Made by a program: the position numbers and the translations under genes
The notes under the pieces: generated by a model
Told to the model about the DNA's origin: nothing
Databases searched by the model: none
Seen by the model: only the letters and a program-made list of their open reading frames with translations
DNA from: Candidatus Avelusimicrobium alvi
Lineage (GTDB): Bacteria; Elusimicrobiota; Elusimicrobia; Elusimicrobiales; Elusimicrobiaceae
Direction of reading: 5' to 3'
NCBI GenBank assembly: GCA_002329395.1
Contig: DCTQ01000036.1
Span: 1 to 15,694 of the forward strand
Length of the DNA stretch: 15,694 nt
Shown: positions 6,844-13,447 of the stretch, in pieces
Layout: each line of letters starts with the position of its first letter
Position numbering within the stretch: position 1 is the stretch's first letter

Positions 6844-8976
6844 TTAAAAGCTCTGCGGTTCGGTCCCGGCGATGAAAGCTTCCAAAAATTTGTTGCGCTC
6901 GGTCGGCATGGCCAGTTTGCCCGTCAGCGGATTGACGTAAGCGAACGAAATGCCTTCCGGCACGGCAAAATCTTCGTTGGGTTCGTCTTTAAGCACTTCC
7001 TGCATAATGGCCGTCCACCAGCGGGCGGTGGTGCTGCCGGTAAAGCGGGCGCCCTGTTCGTGGGAAGTGTCGTCGTCGTAGCCCATCCAGGCGGCCGCCG
7101 CGGTGCGCGGGGTCATTCCCACAAACCACATATCGCGGTGGCTTTGGGTGGTGCCCGTTTTGCCCGCAATACTGCGGCCCAGGCGCGATACATACGCGCC
7201 GCTTCCGCGCTGGACGACGCCTTTCATCATATTGACTAACAGATACGAGTCTTGCGGCGAGAAGGCGGCCTCTTCAATCGGCACGTGCTGTTCCAAAATC
7301 CGTCCGTTGGCGTCTTCCACGCGTTCAATATAATAATTGTCCGTATGAATGCCGCCGTTGGCGAAGGTGGACAGCGCGGCTAAATGCTCGTCCATCGCCA
7401 GTACGCTTACGCCCAGCGCCAGCGCGGGAACGCGCGGCAGATTGGCGGTGATGCCCGCTTTGCGCGCCACGCGCACCACGGCGGGTACGCCCACGGCGTC
7501 AATTAAGTTTACGGCCACGAGGTTTTTGGATTTTTCAAGCGCTTTTCTAAGCGTAATCCATCCTTCGTTGCGGCCGCCGTAGTTTTGCGGCACCCAAACG
7601 TTAAAATCTTTGCTGGCGATGAAAGATTGCTTGGCCAGGTCCAGCGAGTATAAATCGGCGTTTTCGTCAAATGTGCGCCAGTTGCGCCCGTCGTAATAGA
7701 ACATGGTGGGCAAGTCTTTAACCAAGGTTGCGGGAGTGTAGCCTTTTTGCAAAGCGGCCATCCATACGTACGGTTTAAACGACGAGCCCGGCTGGCGTTT
7801 GGCCTGCGTGGCGCGGTTGAATTTGCTTTCGTCAAAGCCGCGTCCGCCCACCAGCACGCGCACCGCCCCGGTTTTAACGTCGCGCACCATAAACGCGCCC
7901 TGCAGGCGGGGATATTCGGCCTGCGGGTCTTTGGGTTCGGTTTCTTCCTGATTGGGGTCTTCCGCTTCGGCTTCCGTGTCGTGCGGGTCTATTTCAATGC
8001 CCAGGCCTTTGGCCACCTGTTCGTCAAACTGCTGGAGCCACTGGTTCATAATTTTTTCGGCGGCGGCCTGCTGTTCAATGTCTACGGTGGTGTAAATGTT
8101 CAGCCCCGCTTTCCACAACACGTCCATCCCGTACTTGGGTTCCAGCATACGGCGGATGTGTTCAATAAAGTATTGCCCCGGCGCGGCTTCGGCCACGGGC
8201 GGTTTTTCGGGCAGGGGTTCCTGTTTGGCTTTTTCCAGCTCTTCTTTGGAAATATAATTCTGCTGGTGCATAACGTCCAGCACCAGGTTGCGCCGCTGGC
8301 GGGAAAGCGCCGGATTGGCGAACGGGTTGTAGCGGCCCGGCGCGGGAATCAGCCCCACGATAAGGGCGGCCTCGCCGGTGGTCAGTTCGGAAAGTTCTTT
8401 GTCAAAATACTTTTTGGCGGCGGCTTTTACGCCGTATGCGCCGCTGCCCAAGTAAATTTCATTCAGGTAGAGCTGCAAGATTTCGCGCTTGCTGAACTGG
8501 TGTTCTATCTGGATGGCTAAAATGATTTCGCGGATTTTGCGGATGATTTTCTTTTCCTGCGTTAAAAACACGCCGCGCGAAAGCTGCTGGGTAAGCGTGG
8601 AGGCGCCCTGTTTGGCGCGGCCGGTCAGCACGTCGTGCAGAATGGCGCGGATAATGCCTTTGACGGAAAAACCGGGGTGGGTGAAAAAATCGCGGTCTTC
8701 CATCGCCACTACGGCGTTTTGCAGGTCTACGGGAATGTCTTCCAGCGGCACCATGCTGCGCTTTTCAATGGAAAATTCGTGTATCAGGTTGTTGTTGCGG
8801 TCAAACACTTTGGTGGTGAGGGAAGGGGTATACTCTTCCATCTCGTACACCGGGGGCAGCCCGGAGAAAATGTAGCGCATAAACACCGCGCACAAAATGA
8901 TGAAAACAAACAGCCCCGCCAGGGCGGAGAAAATAAACGGTTTGGAAGTGATAATTTTTTTAAAGCGTTTGCGCAT
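6844..8976 (-). CDS. Class A penicillin-binding protein (PBP1A), bifunctional peptidoglycan synthase
   Basis: This 710-residue enzyme polymerises lipid II into glycan strands and cross-links them on the outer face of the inner membrane. A basic N-terminus and one transmembrane helix (about 15-37) anchor it. The GT51 glycosyltransferase domain (about 55-235) shows EDRDFF with catalytic Glu93, QGASTLTQQL (123-132) and the EIYLGSGAYG region. The transpeptidase domain contains all three penicillin-binding motifs: SSFK (Ser398-Lys401), SKN (483-485) and KTG (606-608). An acidic Asp/Glu-rich stretch (about 328-354) sits in the linker before the transpeptidase domain. The C-terminus is short, without the long tail of some homologues. 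It is the first gene of the minus-strand block. It has a perfect extended -10 just upstream but no Shine-Dalgarno, pointing to a nearly leaderless transcript. It corresponds to mrcA/ponA-type genes. Confidence 0.96.
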   Translation of the reverse strand: MRKRFKKIITSKPFIFSALAGLFVFIILCAVFMRYIFSGLPPVYEMEEYTPSLTTKVFDRNNNLIHEFSIEKRSMVPLEDIPVDLQNAVVAMEDRDFFTHPGFSVKGIIRAILHDVLTGRAKQGASTLTQQLSRGVFLTQEKKIIRKIREIILAIQIEHQFSKREILQLYLNEIYLGSGAYGVKAAAKKYFDKELSELTTGEAALIVGLIPAPGRYNPFANPALSRQRRNLVLDVMHQQNYISKEELEKAKQEPLPEKPPVAEAAPGQYFIEHIRRMLEPKYGMDVLWKAGLNIYTTVDIEQQAAAEKIMNQWLQQFDEQVAKGLGIEIDPHDTEAEAEDPNQEETEPKDPQAEYPRLQGAFMVRDVKTGAVRVLVGGRGFDESKFNRATQAKRQPGSSFKPYVWMAALQKGYTPATLVKDLPTMFYYDGRNWRTFDENADLYSLDLAKQSFIASKDFNVWVPQNYGGRNEGWITLRKALEKSKNLVAVNLIDAVGVPAVVRVARKAGITANLPRVPALALGVSVLAMDEHLAALSTFANGGIHTDNYYIERVEDANGRILEQHVPIEEAAFSPQDSYLLVNMMKGVVQRGSGAYVSRLGRSIAGKTGTTQSHRDMWFVGMTPRTAAAAWMGYDDDTSHEQGARFTGSTTARWWTAIMQEVLKDEPNEDFAVPEGISFAYVNPLTGKLAMPTERNKFLEAFIAGTEPQSF

Positions 8977-8983
8977 ACACTAA

Positions 8984-8992
8984 ATTATATCA
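8984..8992 (-). promoter_or_regulatory. Extended -10 promoter of the PBP1A-mfd-foldase-pdxA block
   Basis: On the minus strand the bases 8992-8984 read TGATATAAT, an exact extended -10 (TGnTATAAT). No good -35 stands 17 bases upstream, as is common for extended -10 promoters. Transcription would start at about 8977-8978, one or two bases before the ATG at 8976. No Shine-Dalgarno is visible there, consistent with a leaderless mRNA. Confidence 0.5.
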
Positions 8993-9035
8993 AAAATCCC
9001 CGTCCGCCACCGCTTATGCGCGGGAGCGGGTTTTT
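8992..9035. other. Terminator-like inverted repeat between divergent genes
   Basis: A5 (8992-8996) and CCCG (8999-9002) can pair with CGGG (9027-9030) and T5 (9031-9035). Inside, CCGCT (9010-9014) can pair with AGCGG (9025-9029); the inner and outer foldings compete. Flanking A and T runs make it look like a bidirectional terminator, yet both neighbours are transcribed away from it. It may insulate the two promoters or be a remnant. Confidence 0.25.
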
Positions 9036-9038
9036 GGG

Positions 9039-9066
9039 TAGTAAAAAGCGGTGAAACATAGTAAAA
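9039..9066 (+). promoter_or_regulatory. Direct repeat and weak promoter upstream of the histidine kinase
   Basis: The octamer TAGTAAAA occurs at 9039-9046 and again at 9059-9066, exactly 20 bases apart, about two helical turns. The second copy overlaps a -10-like TAAAAT (9062-9067), for which the first copy sits in the -35 position. With no recognisable -35, this resembles an activated promoter, and the repeat is a candidate operator, for example for the response regulator encoded downstream (inference). AGAGG at 9084-9088 is the ribosome site for the ATG at 9095. Confidence 0.3.
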
Positions 9067-9094
9067 TAACAATATGGTGTATTAGAGGCTGCTT

Positions 9095-10246
9095 ATGATT
9101 AAAAAACGAATTTCCAAGAAAAAGGAAGAGAGTTGCTGCGTTTTCTCCTGTCCTCAATGCAAAAAAAAGCCGGGCGCATCGTGCCCGGAGGGCGCCGTTC
9201 CTTTTTTATTGCAGACCAACGATTTGGAGTCTATTAAAAAGAACGGCGTGGACGGCTATGACGTGGTGGCGCTGGTGGACGCGAAAACGCGCCAGGTGGC
9301 CATTTTCAGCAATGTGTCCGGCCGGGTGTCTTTGCAGGATTTAAAAGAAGGCCGCCCGCTGCACCGCCAGGCGTTTGAACACGCTTTAAAAGGGCGCATA
9401 CACCACTATGAATGGGGCCTTGAAAAAGCCGATAAACATTACTTTTACCAAAGTACGCTTATTCCCCTGCGTAATGCGCAGGGCGAGGTGGGCAACGTCC
9501 TTTCGCTCACGCGCGACATTACCAACTGGGGCGGCGGCTACCGCGCCGGGGATATGCTGCGCGAAGGCGCCTCCCCCCGGACGTTCTCGCAGATTTTGTT
9601 GGCCGCCCGCGAGGCGGAGAAAAAAGAGATTTCCAAAGCGCTTCACGATGAAATCGGTTCCGCGGCGGTTATTCTGACGGCTCTTTTAAGCCTGGTGAAA
9701 GCCAGCGTAAAAGAAGGGGACCGCAAACAGGCGCTGGCGGATATCGCCAAGCTGGACGCCCAAATTAAGGGCAGTATTGAGCGCGTGAAGAGCATTGTTG
9801 TGTCGCTTCGGCCGCCGAGCCTGGAAAACGACGGCGCTTTAGGCGGCTCCATCCGCGAGCTTTTGGAAAATATCAGCGGTTACGTGCATATTCCGCATAC
9901 GTTTGAGTATGAACCGGTCAGCGGCGAAAACGGCGTTTCCGACAGCGTCAAAATTCTTCTTTACCGTATTGTACAGGAAGCGCTGAACAACATCGTCAAA
10001 CATTCGCGCGCCAAGCATATATATGTGCTGTTAAAGCGCAAGAATGACGCCATCCGGCTGGTAGTGGAGGATGACGGAATCGGGTTTAAACCGCTCAAGC
10101 AGGGGTCCATCCGCAAGGTCGGACTGCTTGCCATGAAAGACAGCGTCAGGCTTCTGGGCGGCACCATATCCATAAAAAGCGCGCCGGGCAAAGGCACCCG
10201 TATTGAAGTCGTTTGCCCGTGCGTTGTATACGGGGGAAAAGAATGA
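9095..10246 (+). CDS. Soluble PAS-domain sensor histidine kinase (NarL/DesK-type, HisKA_3)
   Basis: This 383-residue kinase has no transmembrane segment or signal peptide, so it should sense a cytoplasmic signal. Five Cys cluster at the N-terminus (14, 15, 19, 22, 30; includes SCPQC), a pattern suited to a metal, Fe-S or redox switch. A PAS-like domain covers about 35-145 and ends in LSLTRDIT, a typical PAC ending. The HisKA_3 dimerisation domain (about 165-245) has the phospho-acceptor His184 in ALHDEIG and the downstream SLRPPSLE signature. The HATPase domain has the N box (291-304, EALNNIVKHS), G1 box (VEDDGIGF, 324-331) and G2-like GLLAMKDSV (343-351). Two more Cys (374, 376) lie near the C-terminus. 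Its stop overlaps the start of the response regulator gene (ATGA), so the two are a cognate pair. The signal is unknown; oxygen, redox or metal sensing is only inferred from the Cys cluster. Confidence 0.93.
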   Translation: MIKKRISKKKEESCCVFSCPQCKKKPGASCPEGAVPFLLQTNDLESIKKNGVDGYDVVALVDAKTRQVAIFSNVSGRVSLQDLKEGRPLHRQAFEHALKGRIHHYEWGLEKADKHYFYQSTLIPLRNAQGEVGNVLSLTRDITNWGGGYRAGDMLREGASPRTFSQILLAAREAEKKEISKALHDEIGSAAVILTALLSLVKASVKEGDRKQALADIAKLDAQIKGSIERVKSIVVSLRPPSLENDGALGGSIRELLENISGYVHIPHTFEYEPVSGENGVSDSVKILLYRIVQEALNNIVKHSRAKHIYVLLKRKNDAIRLVVEDDGIGFKPLKQGSIRKVGLLAMKDSVRLLGGTISIKSAPGKGTRIEVVCPCVVYGGKE

Positions 10247-10890
10247 AAAGAAAAATCGTATTGGCGGACGACCACGCCATCGTGCGTAACGGCGTAAAGG
10301 CCGTGCTGGAAAAGCTGGGCAAAAATATGGAAATCGTAGCCGAAATTTCCAACGGAAAAGATTTGGTGGACTATGCGCAGAAACACGGCGCCGACGTGTA
10401 CGTGGTGGATATTTCCATGCCGGTGCTTAACGGGATTGAAGCCGTGGAGCGCATCGTCCGGCGCAACCCCGACGCCAAAGTGGTAATGCTCAGTATGTAC
10501 GATGACCGCGTGTCGGTGGAGAAGTCTCTTAAAGCCGGCGCGAAAGGGTTTATTGTAAAAGTTTCCACCGCCCACGAAATCGTGGACGCTATTGAAGAAG
10601 TGGCGGCCGGGCGGTTTTATTTGTGCAGTAAGGTTTCCAAATACATCGTGCAGGGGTTTCTGGGCAAGTCTTCTTCCAGAAAGCGCGACGTAACCGGCCT
10701 TACTCCCAAAGAAAAAGAAGTGCTGCAGTTAATTGCCGAAGGCTACAGCAGCAAACAAATTGCCAAATCGTTCAATCTTTCCTTGAATACGATTCACGTG
10801 CACCGCAACAACATTATGAAGAAGCTCGGCATTCACAAACAGGCTGAACTGGTGCGTTACGCCATCAAGGAAGGCATTGCACAGCTATAA
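10243..10890 (+). CDS. NarL/FixJ-family response regulator (REC + LuxR-type HTH)
   Basis: This 215-residue transcription factor is the partner of the kinase immediately upstream. The receiver domain (about 4-120) has the acidic pair Asp9-Asp10, the phospho-acceptor Asp56 (VVDISMP), Ser84 and the conserved Lys106. A short linker leads to a LuxR-type helix-turn-helix (about 152-212) with LTPKEKEVLQLIAEGYSSK and the recognition-helix region LSLNTIHVHRNNI. I use the ATG at 10243, whose GGGGGA ribosome site lies about six bases upstream and whose ATGA overlap with the kinase stop implies coupled translation. An upstream in-frame start at 10213 would add ten residues not typical of the family. Target genes are unknown; autoregulation or control of the divergent PBP1A promoter is possible but unproven. 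Confidence 0.95.
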   Translation: MKRKIVLADDHAIVRNGVKAVLEKLGKNMEIVAEISNGKDLVDYAQKHGADVYVVDISMPVLNGIEAVERIVRRNPDAKVVMLSMYDDRVSVEKSLKAGAKGFIVKVSTAHEIVDAIEEVAAGRFYLCSKVSKYIVQGFLGKSSSRKRDVTGLTPKEKEVLQLIAEGYSSKQIAKSFNLSLNTIHVHRNNIMKKLGIHKQAELVRYAIKEGIAQL

Positions 10891-10899
10891 AGGATTATT

Positions 10900-11508
10900 A
10901 TGCGTATTATTGCAGGAACCGCCCGCGGGCGGAAGATATTTTCCGTGTCCAAAAATTTGCCCGTAAAGCCGATTTCGGACCGTATTAAACAGTCTCTTTT
11001 TGACATTCTGCGCCCGCGCATCACCGCGGCCATTATGCTGGACTTGTTCGCCGGGACGGGGAATGTGTCGCTGGAGGCGTTGTCCCGCGGCGCGCTGAAA
11101 ACCGTGATGGTGGACAAAGAGCCCGCGTGTATTAAAAACATTCACAGAAACCTGGAACACCTGGGCTTTGCGGACCGCGCCAAAGTGCTGCGCGGGGACG
11201 TGTTAAAACCGCTGGACTGGCTGATGCCCTACAGCGACAACGAAGGCTACGATATCATTTTTATGGGCCCGCCCTACCGCGACATTAACAACAAAATGCT
11301 TTCGCTCTCGCAGCCCGCTTTGCAGAACGTGGCCGACTCGCGCCTGTTGGCGCCCGACGGCATTATCGTATTGCAAAACCACAAAACCGAAGAATTCGCC
11401 GTACCGCAGGGCCTGGAAATTTACCGCGTGGAAAAATACGGAGATACCTTGGTGCACTTCCTGCGCGCCGCCGCGCCCAAGAAAGAAAAAGAGGCCGCGC
11501 ATGTATAG
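10900..11508 (+). CDS. rsmD: 16S rRNA (guanine966-N2)-methyltransferase RsmD
   Basis: RsmD methylates N2 of G966 in helix 31 of 16S rRNA using S-adenosylmethionine. The 202-residue product begins MRIIAGTARGRKI and has the family signature PISDRIKQSLFDIL (24-37). SAM-binding motif I reads DLFAGTGNVSLEALSRGA (48-65). Motif IV reads FMGPPY (121-126): Gly123 replaces the Asp or Asn normally found in (D/N)PPY, which positions the target amino group, so catalytic efficiency may differ. The C-terminus is a short Lys/Glu-rich tail. AAAGGA (10889-10894) overlaps the response regulator stop and lies five bases before the ATG. The gene overlaps the next one by eight bases, placing it inside an operon with the two-component pair and the nuclease. 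Family identification is secure; activity is the open point. Confidence 0.92.
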   Translation: MRIIAGTARGRKIFSVSKNLPVKPISDRIKQSLFDILRPRITAAIMLDLFAGTGNVSLEALSRGALKTVMVDKEPACIKNIHRNLEHLGFADRAKVLRGDVLKPLDWLMPYSDNEGYDIIFMGPPYRDINNKMLSLSQPALQNVADSRLLAPDGIIVLQNHKTEEFAVPQGLEIYRVEKYGDTLVHFLRAAAPKKEKEAAHV

Positions 11509-12232
11509 CGACGTATACGAATTAAATTACTCCAAAATCAAAACGTATCAGGAGTGCCCGGTTTTGTATAAGTATAAGTACATAGAAGGTAAGCGCGAGG
11601 GGCTGGTGCCTGCCTCGTCTTTAGGGGTGTCCATTCACCGTGCGCTGGAAGAATACCATAAACACTGCAACGACCCGGCGGAGCTGCTTGCTTATTACGA
11701 CGACTGCTGGCTCGGCGCCGGCTACTCCAGCGCGGGCGAACAGATGGAGTGGTATTTAAAAGGCAAAAAAATGCTGGAAACGTACGCGCAGGCCGAGTAC
11801 GAACGCAAAACCACCGTGGACAGCGCCGAACGCGAATTTATTTTTCAGGAAGGCCAGTGGACGCTGCGCGGCAAAATTGACCGCATTGACAAACACCCGG
11901 ACGGCTCGTGGGAAGTGATTGATTATAAAACGGGTACGGATGTGGATTTGTCTTTGCCGGTAACGGAATCCCTGCAGATGGGCATTTATGCCGTGGGCGC
12001 GCGCCGCGCGTGGAATATGCAAAAAGGCCGGGCCACTTTTTACTTTGTGGCGTTTAACCAAAAAGTCAGCGCGCCGTTTGACGCGTTTGACGAAAAGAAA
12101 ATTCTGGATACGTTCATCAGCATCGGCAAAAAAATAGAAGCGGGCGATTTTGAACCGAATTTGGAGCATTGCGCCGAATGCCCGTTCAATACGCGGTGCG
12201 AACATTCGGCTTTAGCCAAACAAGCGCAGTAA
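11501..12232 (+). CDS. Stand-alone RecB/Cas4-type PD-(D/E)XK nuclease with predicted 4Fe-4S cluster
   Basis: This 243-residue protein matches the PDDEXK_1 (RecB-family exonuclease) group. The nuclease core shows His46 (GVSIHRALEEYH), Asp127 (RGKIDRID), the Asp141-x-Lys143 pair in VIDYKTG, and Gln159/Tyr163 (LQMGIYA, the QxxxY motif). One Cys near the N-terminus (C19, QECP) and three at the C-terminus (C224, C227, C233; C-x2-C-x5-C) match the four ligands of the Fe-S cluster in Cas4 and AddB. The family cuts single-stranded DNA ends with Mg2+ or Mn2+. No helicase subunit, cas gene or CRISPR array is nearby, so the role is probably in repair or end processing (inference). GAGG (11491-11494) lies six bases before the ATG, which overlaps the end of rsmD. 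A terminator follows. The exact substrate is unknown. Confidence 0.87.
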   Translation: MYSDVYELNYSKIKTYQECPVLYKYKYIEGKREGLVPASSLGVSIHRALEEYHKHCNDPAELLAYYDDCWLGAGYSSAGEQMEWYLKGKKMLETYAQAEYERKTTVDSAEREFIFQEGQWTLRGKIDRIDKHPDGSWEVIDYKTGTDVDLSLPVTESLQMGIYAVGARRAWNMQKGRATFYFVAFNQKVSAPFDAFDEKKILDTFISIGKKIEAGDFEPNLEHCAECPFNTRCEHSALAKQAQ

Positions 12233-12249
12233 CCCGCGCGGAATTTACT

Positions 12250-12275
12250 AAAGCCTGCCTTATCCGGCGGGCTTT
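12250..12275 (+). terminator. Intrinsic terminator after the nuclease gene, just upstream of proB
   Basis: A 10-pair stem (12250-12259 with 12266-12275, one G-T pair) closes a 6-base loop, TTATCC, and is followed by T-rich sequence with a run of five T at about 12279-12283. It ends only 17 bases before the proB ATG. It could therefore be a terminator for the upstream operon, an attenuator for proB, or both. Confidence 0.75.
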
Positions 12276-12292
12276 TGGTTTTTGGGGAGTAT

Positions 12293-13435
12293 ATGAAAGA
12301 CTTGATTAAAAAAGCAAAACGCATTGTATTTAAATTCGGCACCAACGCTTTAAGCACCGAAAGCGGAGACCTCGCGCTCTCGCGCCTGTATTCGTTTATG
12401 GAGGATATCGCCGCCCTGCGCGCGCAGGGAAAAGAAGTGATGGTTGTTACTTCCGGCGCGGTGGGGATGGGCAAAAGACGCCTGGGCCTCACCAGCGCGC
12501 CCGACGTGGTTTCTTTAAAACAGGCCTGTGCGGCGGTGGGGCAGATCAGCCTGATGAAATTTTACGAAGACGGTTTTAAACAGCTGGGCGCGGTGGCGGC
12601 GCAGGTACTGCTGACGGAAGACGATTTTGCGCACCGCAGCCGCTATTTAAGCCTGCGCGATACGCTAAACCGCCTGCTGGAGCTGGGGTGTATTCCCGTC
12701 ATCAACCAGAACGACACCGTTTCCACCAACGAGCTGCGTGGCTATAAAGAAAAAGGCGTAAAAGTCTGCTTTGGCGACAACGACAAACTTTCCGCCCTCG
12801 TGGCCGCCGGCATGGACGCGGACCTGCTTTGCATTATGAGCGACGTGGAAGGCTTGTTTAACGGAGACCCGCGCAAAGACAAAAACGCCAAACTGATTGA
12901 AACCGTCCAGGGCGTTACGCCGGAAATTGAAGCCCTGGGCTTCTGCGCGTCCGCGCGCGGCCGCGGCGGGATGAAAACAAAGCTGGAAGCCGCCAAAGTG
13001 GTTACGCGCTCCGGCGCGGCGATGGTGATTGCGTACGGCAAGCGCCCGGGTGCGGTTTCGGCGGTGTTCGGCCCCGATTTTAAAGGCACGCTGTTCCTGC
13101 CGGTGGAAGATCTGCCCGGCAAAAAACTCTGGCTTGCTTACGCCACCAATGTGGCGGGGGGCGTAACGCTCAACGCCGGGGCGAAAAAAGCCGTGTGCGA
13201 AAAAGGCTCTTCTCTTCTGCCCGCCGGCATTACCGCCGTGGGGGGAGAGTTTGAGGCGGGGGACGCCGTGTCCATCCTGGACGAATCCGGCGCGGAGCTT
13301 GCGCGCGGGCTGGCCAATTATTCGGCCAAGGAACTGCGCAAAATCGCGGGGTGCCGCTCGGAAGAGATAGCGAAAAAAATCGGCTATAAAAATTACGACG
13401 AAGCCGTCCACCGCGATAATATTGTTTTACTGTGA
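12293..13435 (+). CDS. proB: Glutamate 5-kinase ProB
   Basis: ProB phosphorylates L-glutamate to gamma-glutamyl phosphate, the first and usually proline-inhibited step of proline synthesis, in the cytoplasm. The 380-residue product has an amino-acid-kinase domain (about 1-260) with RIVFKFGTNAL (10-20), VVTSGAVGMGKRRLGL, a region ending PVINQNDTVS, the nucleotide-site CFGDNDKLSALVA and the RGRGGMKTKLEAA segment. A C-terminal PUA domain follows (about 278-355). Length fits the PUA-containing form (about 367-375). I chose the ATG at 12293, preceded by GGGGAG three bases away. An in-frame TTG at 12275 lies in the terminator stem and is rejected. The gene is first of proBAC, 12 bases before proA. 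No sigma-70 promoter is evident between the terminator and the start. Confidence 0.97.
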   Translation: MKDLIKKAKRIVFKFGTNALSTESGDLALSRLYSFMEDIAALRAQGKEVMVVTSGAVGMGKRRLGLTSAPDVVSLKQACAAVGQISLMKFYEDGFKQLGAVAAQVLLTEDDFAHRSRYLSLRDTLNRLLELGCIPVINQNDTVSTNELRGYKEKGVKVCFGDNDKLSALVAAGMDADLLCIMSDVEGLFNGDPRKDKNAKLIETVQGVTPEIEALGFCASARGRGGMKTKLEAAKVVTRSGAAMVIAYGKRPGAVSAVFGPDFKGTLFLPVEDLPGKKLWLAYATNVAGGVTLNAGAKKAVCEKGSSLLPAGITAVGGEFEAGDAVSILDESGAELARGLANYSAKELRKIAGCRSEEIAKKIGYKNYDEAVHRDNIVLL

Positions 13436-13447
13436 GGTTTTCTGTTT

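Noticed and set aside
6724..7239. A 171-codon plus-strand frame spanning the mfd start and PBP1A end
   Set aside because: It runs across two firm genes in antisense, with low-complexity composition and no Shine-Dalgarno.
7747..8520. A 257-codon open frame opposite the PBP1A gene
   Set aside because: The minus strand here encodes the glycosyltransferase domain and linker with intact motifs; the plus-strand product is His/Phe/Gly-rich noise typical of antisense frames in GC-rich DNA.
10213..10242. Upstream start of the response regulator adding ten residues
   Set aside because: The ATG at 10243 has a good ribosome site, an ATGA overlap with the kinase and the usual receiver-domain N-terminus.
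11501..12232. Reading the nuclease as Cas4 of a CRISPR system
   Set aside because: There are no repeats, no cas1/cas2 and no leader in the window; the Fe-S RecB-type fold is shared with AddB and many stand-alone nucleases.
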